Origin: Marixanthomonas spongiae
Lineage (GTDB): Bacteria > Bacteroidota > Bacteroidia > Flavobacteriales > Flavobacteriaceae
Assembly (NCBI RefSeq): GCF_003095375.1
Contig: NZ_QEHR01000001.1
Location: forward strand, 124,001 to 188,000
Length of the DNA: 64,000 bases
Reading direction: 5' to 3'
Shown one piece after another: positions 9,901-17,701 of the stretch (position 1 is its first letter; each line of letters opens with the position of its first letter). A program made the translations under genes and the position numbers. The notes beneath the pieces are model-generated. The model saw nothing but the letters and a program-made list of their open reading frames with translations, had not been told where the DNA came from and did no database searches.

Positions 9901-10185
9901 GGTGTGGATCACTACTTTGGTCCAGATGCTATAAACGTTTTTGATGCCGATTATGTGAAGTTACGTGAACTTTCATTAGGCTATACCCTACCTTCTGAAT
10001 GGGTAGGTGATTTAAGCTCGGTACGGGTATCTGCTTTCGGTAGAAACTTGTTTGTATGGGGCTTGGACAATGACAACTTTGACCCAGAAGTAGCAACTTC
10101 TGGTAGTGGAAACATTCAAGGGTCTGAAGGTGGTTCGTTGCCATCAACACGCTCAATTGGTGTAAATGTTGAACTTAAATTTTAA
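6985..10185 (+). CDS. SusC/RagA-family TonB-dependent outer-membrane transporter
   Basis: This 1066-residue protein is the outer-membrane barrel of a SusC/SusD nutrient uptake pair driven by TonB. It has a signal peptide (RQKFKILLTLLSFVMVQTVFAQ), a carboxypeptidase-regulatory-like domain near residues 25-95 (SVQDASGVPLLGVNILVKGT), a plug domain (LETVVVTALGIS, TRILLRGPGSI, PLIVVDGIPLDN, ALYGSRAQNGVILITTK) and a long beta-barrel ending in a C-terminal Phe (GVNVELKF). The SusD partner follows after 6 bases. No glycoside hydrolase or peptidase lies next to the pair, so the substrate cannot be told from context. Family assignment is very firm. Confidence 0.96.
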   Translation: MRQKFKILLTLLSFVMVQTVFAQEKQITGSVQDASGVPLLGVNILVKGTSTGTQTDFDGNYTIEASTGETLVFSYVGYTPKEVVVGESNTIDVVLEQGEALETVVVTALGISREKKSLGYSTQQVESEELTETRPSNALNSLSGKVAGVSISSPSGSLGGSTRILLRGPGSITQENKPLIVVDGIPLDNSNYNSTSTQTGGGGRDYGDAAFDINPDDVESVNVLKGGAAAALYGSRAQNGVILITTKSGKEGKAEITVNSGVTFESVNVLPKVQKLYGGGGGNAGTIEQVGFDTAVINGTTYKIADFATDESWGPKYDGQQVLQWDNFDPEFPNDYLNPREWKYPDYDKEDFFNTGISLNNGVAFSQGSENSNMRLSVNNTQTKGIVPNTQLDKTSINFNGMSQLTDRLKVDAGVNFTVTEGFNRPAIGYTGEGVIQQLYQFGQTQLDYERLKKYKLPNGRQRTWNRTAFNDPTPRYTDNPYWTLYENTSEDKRSRWYGNLGLQYNITDELYVVSKVYADTYNLRISERTAIGSQAPSSYSESDRNFEEINYEARLHYDNKFFDDKLSLNTFVGTNRRDNEFHRLNGNTRGGLATPGIYNLNNSNNDAAVDDFDSRKRVNSVFGSASFGWDNFAYLTVTGRNDWSSTLPDDNNSYFYPSANASLVFSQLIDADWLSFGKLRGGLAQVSSDTDPYNLINTFFSGPSFFSVIQFQNSGTKLNPELKPEIKDTWEVGLEMAFFKNRLSFDLTYYNEQTSDLITPVQIDPGAGYNGTFTNAGKLENKGIEALVNITPLKSEDFRWDLTWNFAKNENELLELIEGVESLQIARFPFNGVTINGVVGEPYGVIRGTNFVYDDEGNKVVSAEGRYLETPDVENLGSVLPDFNMGLRNSFEYKGIRLSFLIDWQKGGKYRSLTNLWGNYSGILESTVTNNKREVGTVLDGVTGDVTYNDDGTYTVTNTAPNTTVIPAQLEGVDHYFGPDAINVFDADYVKLRELSLGYTLPSEWVGDLSSVRVSAFGRNLFVWGLDNDNFDPEVATSGSGNIQGSEGGSLPSTRSIGVNVELKF

Positions 10186-10191
10186 AAAAAG

Positions 10192-11766
10192 ATGAAAAAG
10201 ATATTCATAATAACATTATTGTTCGCATCAACTACTGGGTTTATATCCTGTAGCGATGATTTATCGGACTATAATAAAAACCCAAACGCACCGGAAAGCG
10301 TGTTACCCAACACGATTTTCAATAGTGCAACAAAACAATACACAGATTTTCTACGCGATGATTTCAACTCGGGTAGATTGACACTCCCTTGGATGCAATA
10401 TTGGGGGCAAAACGCTTACGCAGATGAAGACCGGTACTTATACCGTGAAACCACTGCTGAAAGCTTGTACCGCAATACGTATTTAGTTGCAACGGAATTT
10501 AAATCGATCATCGAAATTAACAGCAATCCTGAAACTGCTGTAGCAGCTTCAGCAGTTGGTAACAACAACAACCAAATTGCTGCTTCGAGAATTATGTTAG
10601 CCTATATGTTTCACAGGTTAACTGATTTCTTCGGTGATGTGCCTTATTATTCTTATGGCAGTGATGACCCTGATTTTCAAGCATTGCAAATAGATGTATT
10701 TCTTTCACCAAAATTTGCACCACAAGAGAAAATCTATGCCGATGTTCTTAAAGAGCTAAGAGAAGCTGCAGATATGATCAATACTTCTGAACCTGTATTT
10801 ACCTCGGGCGATAATATCTTCAGTGGTGATGCAACAAACTGGAAAAAGTTTGCCAACTCTTTAATTTTAAGGGTTGCCAACCGTTTGAAAGAAGTGGATC
10901 CTGCCACGGCCAACAACGCGATGAGCGCAGCGATTGCTTCTGGGGTATTTACCTCTAACGACGACAACGCCGTACAACCTTATGAAGCTAACGACACGAA
11001 TGGCTCGCCATTTTGGTTAGCTTTCTTAGACCGTACTGACTTTGCCGTTGCAAAGCCATTTGTTGACCTATTAAAAGGAGATACTGGATCTTTTGGCCCA
11101 GACCCTCGACTATTTGAAATGGCTGCACCAAAAGATGCTTCTATTGCTTCTATTAAATCCAATAGCTATGACAGAAGCGAGGATTATGATGATTACGTAG
11201 GGATTCCTTATGCGTTCCCATTGGCCAACACTTTAGGCTTTGATCTTTACTCGTTCCCAAGCGGAAAGATTATCGATCCAGATTATGGTGAAGTATTGAT
11301 GGAATACGCTGAAGTTGCCTTTATCCTTTCAGAAAACAACAACTGGGATCAAGGTGAATATGAAAACGGTGTTCGTGCTTCTATGGAGCGCTGGGGCGTT
11401 GCAGAAGCAGATGTAACTGCTTTTGTAGGAAGCCTACCAGCAGCAACCGAAGAAACCGTATTGAACCAGAAATATGTTGGCTTGTATATGCAACCGCATG
11501 AAGCTTGGTCTGAATACAGAAGAACAGGATTCCCAAGTACATTGGTAATGCCAGGTGAAACCATTACGTTGCCACCTGAGCAAGCCGCAGCTGCAGAAGT
11601 TGACACCTATGTGTTTGAAGCTGGACAAGGTCTTACCGACCTACCAACAAGGTTACGTTACCCACAAATATTGCAGACCTTAAATGGTGCCAACCGTGCC
11701 GAAGCCGTACAAGGCTTAGATGGTGGCGATGTTATCACTGCAAAATTGTTCTGGGACGTCGACTAA
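10192..11766 (+). CDS. SusD/RagB-family nutrient-binding outer-membrane lipoprotein
   Basis: The partner lid protein of the SusC barrel, exposed on the cell surface and binding the substrate. A lipoprotein signal ends at a cysteine (TTGFISC, then SDDLSDYNKNPNAPE). The 524 residues show the SusD-like pattern with the N-terminal NKNPNAPE segment, TPR-type helices (SRIMLAYMFHRLTDFFGDVPY) and a C-terminal region with YMQPHEAWSEYRRTGFPS and LPTRLRYP, which fits the SusD-like type 2 family often paired with peptide or unknown-substrate SusC proteins. It is co-transcribed with susC and followed by a strong terminator. Substrate unknown. Confidence 0.94.
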   Translation: MKKIFIITLLFASTTGFISCSDDLSDYNKNPNAPESVLPNTIFNSATKQYTDFLRDDFNSGRLTLPWMQYWGQNAYADEDRYLYRETTAESLYRNTYLVATEFKSIIEINSNPETAVAASAVGNNNNQIAASRIMLAYMFHRLTDFFGDVPYYSYGSDDPDFQALQIDVFLSPKFAPQEKIYADVLKELREAADMINTSEPVFTSGDNIFSGDATNWKKFANSLILRVANRLKEVDPATANNAMSAAIASGVFTSNDDNAVQPYEANDTNGSPFWLAFLDRTDFAVAKPFVDLLKGDTGSFGPDPRLFEMAAPKDASIASIKSNSYDRSEDYDDYVGIPYAFPLANTLGFDLYSFPSGKIIDPDYGEVLMEYAEVAFILSENNNWDQGEYENGVRASMERWGVAEADVTAFVGSLPAATEETVLNQKYVGLYMQPHEAWSEYRRTGFPSTLVMPGETITLPPEQAAAAEVDTYVFEAGQGLTDLPTRLRYPQILQTLNGANRAEAVQGLDGGDVITAKLFWDVD

Positions 11767-11810
11767 GAACAACCCATAAAATTGCTACCTCACAGTAGCA
11801 AGTAATATAA

Positions 11811-11843
11811 AAGAAGCCGCTAAAATTAGCGGCTTCTTTGTTT
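11811..11843 (+). terminator. Intrinsic terminator of the susC-susD operon
   Basis: A 13-bp perfect stem, AAGAAGCCGCTAA (11811-11823) with TTAGCGGCTTCTT (11826-11838), leads into a T-rich tail. A smaller hairpin (11782-11801, TTGCTAC/GTAGCAA) precedes it. The stem also faces the convergent gene and may act in both directions. Confidence 0.9.
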
Positions 11844-11874
11844 TATAAAATATGAACGTAGAAACAGAAGTTGT

Positions 11875-12408
11875 TTACTTTTTAGAGCCTTCCCCTTTAA
11901 AATATTGGCTTTTGTTTTTAAAAAGCACATTAAAAGTAGTCAAACTACCATAGCAACGCGTGATGTATTGTTGCAAGTCCACCTTATCTTGATCTTCCAG
12001 TCCCTTATTAGAGTTTATTTTCTGTTCCATCACCCGTAGCCGGTCCCGTAGCATCACGATTTTGTGGAAAAAAGAATCGATAGGAATTTCTTTGTTGGAT
12101 AAATTACCGTCTTTGGGTTGAAGGATTAAAGTGCCTCCCTTGTATTTATCGGCAATAGGCACGATTTCAGAAAAGCCGTTCCATTTCTTTAGAATGTTGC
12201 GCAGCGTTTTTTCCACTTCATAAAAACTTACCGTATCCAATTCATCCTCGCAAGCTTCGATGACTTCAAAATTTGAATCCACATCAATGGTTTCTAAGCC
12301 TTTGTCAATAAAAGTTACCCAGTACATCGTAGGCGATACATTGGTAATTACACCTTTTCCGTATGCTTCGTGATCGATTCGGGAACCTATGCTTAAAATT
12401 TTATTCAT
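11875..12408 (-). CDS. Conserved hypothetical protein with SH3-like N-terminus
   Basis: I do not recognise a named family. The 177-residue cytoplasmic protein begins with a short beta-rich segment, IGSRIDHEAYGKGVITNV followed by YWVTFIDKGLETID, which resembles the small SH3/Tudor-like barrel found in several nucleic-acid proteins (the G-x-R-x-x-H-x-x-F/Y-G-x-G pattern). The rest is mostly helical and charged, ending in a Lys-rich tail (QYFKGEGSKK). There is no signal peptide or membrane segment. It stands alone between the susD terminator and the toxin-antitoxin region. A role with nucleic acids is only a guess from the N-terminal pattern. Confidence 0.6.
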   Translation of the reverse strand: MNKILSIGSRIDHEAYGKGVITNVSPTMYWVTFIDKGLETIDVDSNFEVIEACEDELDTVSFYEVEKTLRNILKKWNGFSEIVPIADKYKGGTLILQPKDGNLSNKEIPIDSFFHKIVMLRDRLRVMEQKINSNKGLEDQDKVDLQQYITRCYGSLTTFNVLFKNKSQYFKGEGSKK

Positions 12409-12540
12409 TGTCTTATATTTTTTTGTTCAGTTGAAAAAATACGGATATTTTAAAGAACATTCGAAAAAAACAAAGCATAAAAAAAAGGCTTGATCAAGCA
12501 AACCCTTTATAGGTAATAATCTTGAGCTAAAACTGTTCTA

Positions 12541-12581
12541 ACTTTTTGAACGTAGCTATTAAGCTAATCTTTTCAAAAAGT
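12541..12581. repeat. Nested inverted repeat downstream of the toxin gene
   Basis: ACTTTTTGAA (12541-12550) pairs with TTCAAAAAGT (12572-12581), and inside it TAGCT (12553-12557) pairs with AGCTA (12562-12566). Near it is a 12-base palindrome GCTTGATCAAGC (12488-12499), followed on the minus strand by a T run. Either could end the toxin-antitoxin transcript; the larger one lacks a T tract. Confidence 0.5.
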
Positions 12582-12642
12582 AATGGATGCCATGTTCATG
12601 CTATAATTTAAAGGAGAATTATTTTTATATTTTGGAGATTTG

Positions 12643-12954
12643 TTAGTTATCTTTTAAAATTTTCAATAACTTCTTAGGGTTTTGATTGTTATCCCATAAA
12701 GCTGTAATAACTATTTTCTCTTCAACTTTTCTATAAAAAATAGTATAATGCTCCAATGGTACTGTTAGATGATTGCCATATTCAGCTTTTTTACCCATCT
12801 CTGGAAATGAGAGAATCAACTTTGTTCTTTCATCAATTACATTTCGCAATCGTTTAGAATATTCTGTGCTCTTATTTCTTTTATTCCAATATTTAAAAAT
12901 GAGATTACGCTGTTTTAAAGCTGTCTTGGTCCAAACTAATGTTAATTGAGCCAT
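12643..12954 (-). CDS. RelE/ParE-family toxin
   Basis: A 103-residue basic protein with the small RelE/ParE fold: an N-terminal strand (LTLVWTKTALKQ), a two-helix hairpin (IFKYWNKRNKSTEYSKRL, and IDERTKLILSFPEMGKKAEY), then strands HLTVPLEHYTIFYRKVEEKIVITALWDNNQNPKKL. The ending, an aliphatic strand then WDNNQNP and a Lys-rich tail, is typical of ParE-like toxins of Bacteroidota. It may poison gyrase (ParE) or cleave mRNA (RelE); the sequence does not decide. Its start overlaps the antitoxin gene by 13 bases, so the pair is translationally coupled. The DNA here is richer in A+T than the neighbourhood, as expected for an acquired module. Confidence 0.8.
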   Translation of the reverse strand: MAQLTLVWTKTALKQRNLIFKYWNKRNKSTEYSKRLRNVIDERTKLILSFPEMGKKAEYGNHLTVPLEHYTIFYRKVEEKIVITALWDNNQNPKKLLKILKDN

Positions 12955-13172
12955 TCAGCATCCATTTTGTCAATTTCGGATTGTGATACTAAATTTTCAT
13001 TTTCAATATCCGCATCACTCATTTTAAGCATTTCTATTTGTTCTTCAGTTAACGATAAAAGTTCATCGTTATTACCAGTAAGTATCTTATCATAAGCTGA
13101 TAATAGTTCTGCATTTGTAATAGAAAGAATTTTATTTATTATACTACGCCTGATTTCTTCAATATGTGTCAT
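12942..13172 (-). CDS. Antitoxin of the RelE/ParE pair
   Basis: A small acidic protein (76 residues) directly upstream of the toxin, in the usual antitoxin-first order. The N-terminal half (MTHIEEIRRSIINKILSITNAELLSAYDKIL) is helical and may hold the DNA-binding and dimerisation part. The C-terminal half is acidic (LSLTEEQIEMLKMSDADIENEN, with the last residues EIDKMDAEWLN) and is the part expected to wrap the toxin. No clear helix-turn-helix or ribbon-helix-helix could be drawn by eye. The identification rests mainly on size, charge, order and overlap. Confidence 0.72.
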   Translation of the reverse strand: MTHIEEIRRSIINKILSITNAELLSAYDKILTGNNDELLSLTEEQIEMLKMSDADIENENLVSQSEIDKMDAEWLN

Positions 13173-13490
13173 AATTATATAATATATTCTGGCAATACCT
13201 TGTAAAGATACTAAAACTACAACAAATTTTATACCTGTTTATAGTTCTACAAACTCTATTTTCAGTAGATAAGAACTACTTTCTATGCTTTTAAGTAAAG
13301 AAGCTAAAGTAACTCACAAAAATTATTTTAATTCTCTTACCTATTAAACAATCATAAAATTTGAAGATACCTAAGCTAAGACACTTAACTATTTATATTT
13401 AGCTAATTATAATAAATTTAAAAATCAAGATAAACAAAAAACGTTATAATAAATACGTTAGATGTTGGGAAAATGTCGGGAAAATCAAGC
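13173..13490. other. AT-rich gene-free stretch between antitoxin and tRNA-Arg, with an 11-bp tandem repeat
   Basis: About 320 bases without a credible gene and clearly richer in A+T than the rest of the window. At 13463-13484 there are two tandem copies of TGT(T/C)GGGAAAA, and a short inverted repeat AACGT/ACGTT lies just before. Directly repeated short motifs next to the 3' end of a tRNA gene are what a former integrase attachment region would leave, but no integrase gene remains in view. Otherwise I see nothing. Confidence 0.45.
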
Positions 13491-13530
13491 AAAAATAAAA
13501 GCGCAATGCCTATAATTAAAGGTGTTGCGC
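13491..13530. terminator. Bidirectional terminator beyond tRNA-Arg
   Basis: GCGCAATGCC (13501-13510) pairs with GGTGTTGCGC (13521-13530) with two G-T pairs. Both sides end in T runs (A-rich at 13491-13500 for the minus strand, T6 after 13530 for the plus strand). On the minus strand it closes the tRNA transcript. Confidence 0.75.
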
Positions 13531-13541
13531 TTTTTTATGTG

Positions 13542-13615
13542 TGACCGCGGAAGGATTCGAACCCTCAACCCTCAGAGCCGAAATCTGATATTCTATCCAG
13601 TTGAACTACGCGGCC
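13542..13615 (-). tRNA. tRNA-Arg (anticodon UCG)
   Basis: Read on the minus strand, the acceptor arm GGCCGCG (13615-13609) pairs with CGCGGTC (13549-13543), with A as the discriminator base. The anticodon stem TCAGA/TCTGA holds the loop TTTCGGC, giving anticodon UCG, which reads CGA and CGG arginine codons. The T arm has the standard GGTTCGAATCC. CCA is not encoded. It lies 45 bases downstream of yqeY on the same strand. Confidence 0.95.
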
Positions 13616-13660
13616 TAATTCCTGCATTTTGATTACGCTCAGCATAAACTTTGGCAGGTT

Positions 13661-14113
13661 CTATTGACTTAATTTCTCTTTAACAATCCCAGAAATGGTT
13701 TTTCCATCTGCTTGGCCGGCTATTTTCTTATTGGCCATCCCCATTACTTTTCCCATATCTTTCATAGAAGAAGCGCCGGTTTCAGCAATAATTGCGTCAA
13801 CAACCTGGGCCACTTCTTCATTGCTCATTTGTTCAGGTAAAAAACCTTCGATGATGGCTGCTTGTTTTAATTCAGGAGCTGCGAGGTCTTCCCTGCCCTG
13901 TTCTTTGTAAATGGCAGCACTGTCTTTACGCTGTTTTACCTGCTTTTGAAGCAATTTAACCTCCTCGGCTTCGGTGAGCTCTTGTTTGGCTCCGCTTTCA
14001 GTCTGTGCCATCAATATAGCCGATTTCACTGACCGCAACGCTTCCAAGGCATTGGCATCTTTTTCTTTCATGGCTTTTTTCATCGCCTCCATTACCTGCT
14101 TTTGTAAGCTCAT
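13661..14113 (-). CDS. GatB/YqeY-domain protein
   Basis: A 150-residue cytoplasmic protein of the YqeY family, which shares the small helical tail domain of the amidotransferase subunit GatB. Visible features are the N-terminal MSLQKQVMEAMKKAMKEKD, LEALRSVKSAI, the charged helix KLLQKQVKQRKDSAAIYKEQGREDLA, and the C-terminal MKDMGKVMGMANKKIAGQADGKTISGIVKEKL, the region related to tRNA binding in GatB. Its exact role is not established. Two Met codons stand in tandem; the second (14113) gives the usual MSLQKQ start. It lies beyond the terminator of the dcw operon and 45 bases before tRNA-Arg. Confidence 0.9.
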   Translation of the reverse strand: MSLQKQVMEAMKKAMKEKDANALEALRSVKSAILMAQTESGAKQELTEAEEVKLLQKQVKQRKDSAAIYKEQGREDLAAPELKQAAIIEGFLPEQMSNEEVAQVVDAIIAETGASSMKDMGKVMGMANKKIAGQADGKTISGIVKEKLSQ

Positions 14114-14163
14114 CATCTTTATTTTTTAACAATACGCGAAGATAGGCAATCTATTTTTATTTC

Positions 14164-14199
14164 TAAAGAAAAAAACCTACAAGGAAGCCTCGTAGGTTT
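14164..14199 (-). terminator. Terminator at the end of the dcw operon
   Basis: On the minus strand AAACCTAC (14199-14192) pairs with GTAGGTTT (14180-14173), followed by a T-rich run. It lies 21 bases after the ftsZ stop and separates ftsZ from yqeY. Confidence 0.85.
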
Positions 14200-14220
14200 A
14201 ATAAATGATCGCAATATAAC

Positions 14221-16323
14221 TTAATCGACATTGTCGTGCAAAAACGAGTTGTTGCTGCGCAGCTCTATATCGTCATCGTCACTGTTTACCGATGTGCGCG
14301 AAAGCGAGCTGTCCGAGGTATTCTCATCCAGATCAATGCCCATACGCTTATACGCAGGTTGTTTTTCGATATCTTCAATTTTTGAACTGCTGTTCCTGAA
14401 TTTATAATTAAAATCCTTCATCTTACGCTTTCGCTCTTCGGTACGCTCTTTCAGTAATTTTGAGATTGGTGAGTTCATAGGGTCCACCTCATCTTGTTCG
14501 GCTTCGGTTTCTTTTTCGGAAGGTGTTACGGTTTTCTTTTCAAAAACCAACTCTTCCGCTATCGCATCATCGGCTTTTCCATCGGGTTTAGCGTTTAAAA
14601 GCTCCTCTTCTTTTTCTTGGTAATCATCCAAACTATAGCGTTTTACCCCTTCGTTGGAAACTTCGGTCACCGGGATTACCTCAACGTGGTCGTTTACTTC
14701 AATAGCGTCAATATCTGAAGTTAATGCCTCTTGGCCGTCTTCTTGTTTTTTATTCGTGTTTTGACTATGTTCCCCACGTTTTGAACGGTCTTGCCCATAA
14801 TTCTTATTTGATTCTGAAACCTTGTTAACGGGAAGATCGAACATCAGCATTTGCTCGTCGTTTTGCGATATTGGTTCCTGTCTTGTTGGTGTCTTTTCTT
14901 CGGAAGCTTGGCTGCCTTCTTTCCTTTTCGGTTCTACGATCACAAAATCATTAACGTCCATCTCATTGATCACCAATTGTTCAAATTCGGCTATACGGTG
15001 GATGTCTATTTCTTCATAAGAAACATCTATATTTTTCAATAATTCTGAAGTTTCCACATACCCTTCAAAAGGCACTGATTGTTCTTGTTTTGCCACCGTA
15101 TGCGAAGCTTCAGGCTGTTTTGGTTTAGTGACAGGAGGCATTTTTTCTTCAACCTCTTCTTCTTCAAACAAAGTATGCTTAATAATCGGCTTTTCTTCTT
15201 TTAGAGGTTTGTTGTCCTTTTTGGGCAATTCAACAGGTGTGGCTCCAGGTTTTACCGAAAGGTCCTGTTCTGCTTTTTGTTCGTCCTCTAACGTATGGAT
15301 TATTTTTTTGCTTTCGGTATTGACGATGTCATCTTGTTGTTCGGCATTGAACCCCGTGGCAATAACGGTGATACCAATGGCTCCTTCCAGTTTTTCATCT
15401 TCGCCCACACCCATAATGATATTGGCGCTGTGGCCGGCCTCGTCTTGAATGTGATCGCTTATCTCGCCTATTTCGTCAATGGTAATTTCTTCGGTACCTG
15501 AAACGATGAGCAACAGCACGTTTTTGGCACCTTTTATTTTATTATCGTTCAGTAATGGGGAGTCCAGCGCTTTACCAATAGCCTCACTGGCACGTTTTGC
15601 ACCTGTAGCACTTGCACTTCCCATAATAGCAGTACCACTGTTGGCCAGTACTGTTTTGGCATCGCGCAAGTCAATGTTCTGGGTGTAGTGGTGGGTAATT
15701 ACCTCGGCAATACCACGGGCAGCAGTGGCAAGCACTTCGTCTGCTTTGGAAAAACCGGCCTTAAACCCTAAATTTCCATAGACCTCACGCAGTTTGTTGT
15801 TATTGATGACGATGAGCGAGTCACAATTTTGACGCAATTTCTCCACACCAATCTGTGCTTGTTCGTTTCGGGTTTTCCCTTCAAACTGAAAGGGGATGGT
15901 AACGATCCCTACCGTTAAAATATCAAGCTCTTTAGCCATTTTTGCAATGATGGGCGCCGCTCCAGTACCGGTACCACCGCCCATTCCGGCTGTGATAAAG
16001 ATCATTTTTGTATTGGTGGTGAGCATGCTTTTAATCTCTTCCATACTTTCCATGGCAGACTGTTCGCCTATCTGGGGGTTTGCCCCAGCTCCAAGTCCTT
16101 CGGTAAGCGAAACACCCAATTGGATTTTTATGGGCACGGAGCTGTTTTCCAATGCCTGTGCGTCGGTATTGCATATCACAAAGTCAACCCCTTTTATGCC
16201 TTGGTTGAACATGTGATTGATCGCATTGCTGCCCCCGCCACCAACGCCAATTACCTTAATGACGTTTGACTGGTTCTTGGGCAGATCGAACGAAATGTTG
16301 TTAAAATCTGTGTTGCTGCTCAT
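14221..16323 (-). CDS. ftsZ: Cell division protein FtsZ
   Basis: The tubulin-like GTPase that forms the Z-ring. The globular domain (about residues 1-330) has the GGGGSNAINHM nucleotide loop, the tubulin signature GGGTGTGAAP and the T7 loop (NIDLRDAKTVL). The total of 700 residues is nearly twice that of E. coli FtsZ. The extra length is a charged, low-complexity linker of more than 300 residues rich in Glu and Lys, ending in a short conserved tail (DDDDIELRSNNSFLHDNVD) that probably binds FtsA or other partners. Long FtsZ linkers occur in Flavobacteriia. It is the last gene of the dcw operon, after ftsA, and is followed by a terminator. Confidence 0.97.
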   Translation of the reverse strand: MSSNTDFNNISFDLPKNQSNVIKVIGVGGGGSNAINHMFNQGIKGVDFVICNTDAQALENSSVPIKIQLGVSLTEGLGAGANPQIGEQSAMESMEEIKSMLTTNTKMIFITAGMGGGTGTGAAPIIAKMAKELDILTVGIVTIPFQFEGKTRNEQAQIGVEKLRQNCDSLIVINNNKLREVYGNLGFKAGFSKADEVLATAARGIAEVITHHYTQNIDLRDAKTVLANSGTAIMGSASATGAKRASEAIGKALDSPLLNDNKIKGAKNVLLLIVSGTEEITIDEIGEISDHIQDEAGHSANIIMGVGEDEKLEGAIGITVIATGFNAEQQDDIVNTESKKIIHTLEDEQKAEQDLSVKPGATPVELPKKDNKPLKEEKPIIKHTLFEEEEVEEKMPPVTKPKQPEASHTVAKQEQSVPFEGYVETSELLKNIDVSYEEIDIHRIAEFEQLVINEMDVNDFVIVEPKRKEGSQASEEKTPTRQEPISQNDEQMLMFDLPVNKVSESNKNYGQDRSKRGEHSQNTNKKQEDGQEALTSDIDAIEVNDHVEVIPVTEVSNEGVKRYSLDDYQEKEEELLNAKPDGKADDAIAEELVFEKKTVTPSEKETEAEQDEVDPMNSPISKLLKERTEERKRKMKDFNYKFRNSSSKIEDIEKQPAYKRMGIDLDENTSDSSLSRTSVNSDDDDIELRSNNSFLHDNVD

Positions 16324-16372
16324 ATTGTTTGTTTTTGTGAGGTTTCTTTTTCCTTTTTTCTGTTTTTTTCTT

Positions 16373-17701
16373 TTATTCTGCGTTATCTAAAAAATCCTTG
16401 AATTTTTCGGCCCACTTGTCAAAAAAACGCCTGCGCTCTTTTGGGGGTTCTTTTTTAGGCTCTTCTTTTTCTTCGGGCCTTGTTGTTTCTTGGTTTTCAA
16501 CGGCTTCAACTTTTTCTTGCCGTTTTTGTTTTGCTTTTTCTTGATTATTCAAACTGCTTAATACCAACCCGACTGCCGTGGCATAGGTTGGGCTCGTGGT
16601 TTCATCATCGCTGCCACCAGCCAAATGCTCATTGGGGTAACCTATGCGGGTATCCATTCCGGTAATGTACTCTACCAACTGTTTTAAGTGCTGCAATTGG
16701 GCACCTCCCCCTGTTAATACAATCCCGGCAATAAGTTTTTTCTTTTGCTCTTCGTGGCCGTAGTTTTTAATTTCCAAATAGGCCTGTTCAATAATTTCGA
16801 CCGTGCGGGCGTGGATTATTTTTGATAGGTTTTTGAGCGTTATTTCCTTAGGTTCGCGACCGCGCAGGCCGGGAATGGACACAATTTCGTTTTCCTTGTT
16901 CTCGCCTGGCCAAGCAGAGCCAAATTTGATTTTAAGCAACTCGGCCTGTTTTTCGATAATGGAACAACCTTCTTTTATATCTTCAGTAATCACGCCACCA
17001 CCAAAAGGAATTACTGCGGTGTGACGAATGATACCGTCTTTGAAAATGGCCAAATCGGTTGTTCCGCCTCCAATATCTATCAATGCGACGCCTGCTTCTT
17101 TTTCTTCAGTGCTCAAAACAGCATTTGCCGATGCCAACGGCTCCAATGTAATTGCTGAAAGGTTTAAGCCTGCACTTTTAATGCATCTACCGACGTTTCG
17201 TATGGAAGAAACTTGCCCAACAACTACATGGAAATTAGCTTCCAAACGGCCACCGTACATCCCGATGGGTTCTTTTATTTCGGCCTGTCCATCTACTTTA
17301 AAGTCTTGCGGAAGAACGTGGATGATCTCTTCTCCTGGCAACATGACCAATTTATGCACTTGGTTGCACAGTCGTTCTATATCGGCTTCATCAATTACCT
17401 CATCACTGTCGCTACGGGTTATGTAATCACTGTGCTGCAAACTGCGTATGTGTTGGCCGGCAATGCCCACCATTACATTATCGATTTTCATTCCCGAAGC
17501 TGTCTCGGCATCTTGAACGGCTTGCTGTATGGACTGGATGGTCTGGGTGATATTATTCACAACTCCCCGGTGCACCCCGAGACTTTTGGACCGTCCAATA
17601 CCCAATATCTCCACTTTTCCGTATTCGTTTTTACGACCGATCATCGCGACGATCTTGGTGGTTCCAATGTCTAATCCTACAGCTATATTCTCATTTTCCA
17701 T
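16373..17701 (-). CDS. ftsA: Cell division protein FtsA
   Basis: Actin-like protein that tethers FtsZ to the membrane. The 442 residues show the phosphate 1 motif (AVGLDIGTTKIVAMIG), the SHS2/1C region, phosphate 2 (ALIDIGGGTTDLAIF) and the adenosine motif (IVLTGGGAQLQ). After a Glu/Lys-rich linker the last residues (RRRFFDKWAEKFKDFLD) form the amphipathic membrane-targeting helix. It overlaps the ftsQ stop by 11 bases and lies 49 bases ahead of ftsZ, as in the standard ftsQ-ftsA-ftsZ order. Confidence 0.97.
   Translation of the reverse strand: MENENIAVGLDIGTTKIVAMIGRKNEYGKVEILGIGRSKSLGVHRGVVNNITQTIQSIQQAVQDAETASGMKIDNVMVGIAGQHIRSLQHSDYITRSDSDEVIDEADIERLCNQVHKLVMLPGEEIIHVLPQDFKVDGQAEIKEPIGMYGGRLEANFHVVVGQVSSIRNVGRCIKSAGLNLSAITLEPLASANAVLSTEEKEAGVALIDIGGGTTDLAIFKDGIIRHTAVIPFGGGVITEDIKEGCSIIEKQAELLKIKFGSAWPGENKENEIVSIPGLRGREPKEITLKNLSKIIHARTVEIIEQAYLEIKNYGHEEQKKKLIAGIVLTGGGAQLQHLKQLVEYITGMDTRIGYPNEHLAGGSDDETTSPTYATAVGLVLSSLNNQEKAKQKRQEKVEAVENQETTRPEEKEEPKKEPPKERRRFFDKWAEKFKDFLDNAE

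Noticed and set aside
14822-15700. Plus-strand frames within ftsZ
   Set aside because: They mirror codon bias of ftsZ on the opposite strand and show no independent features.
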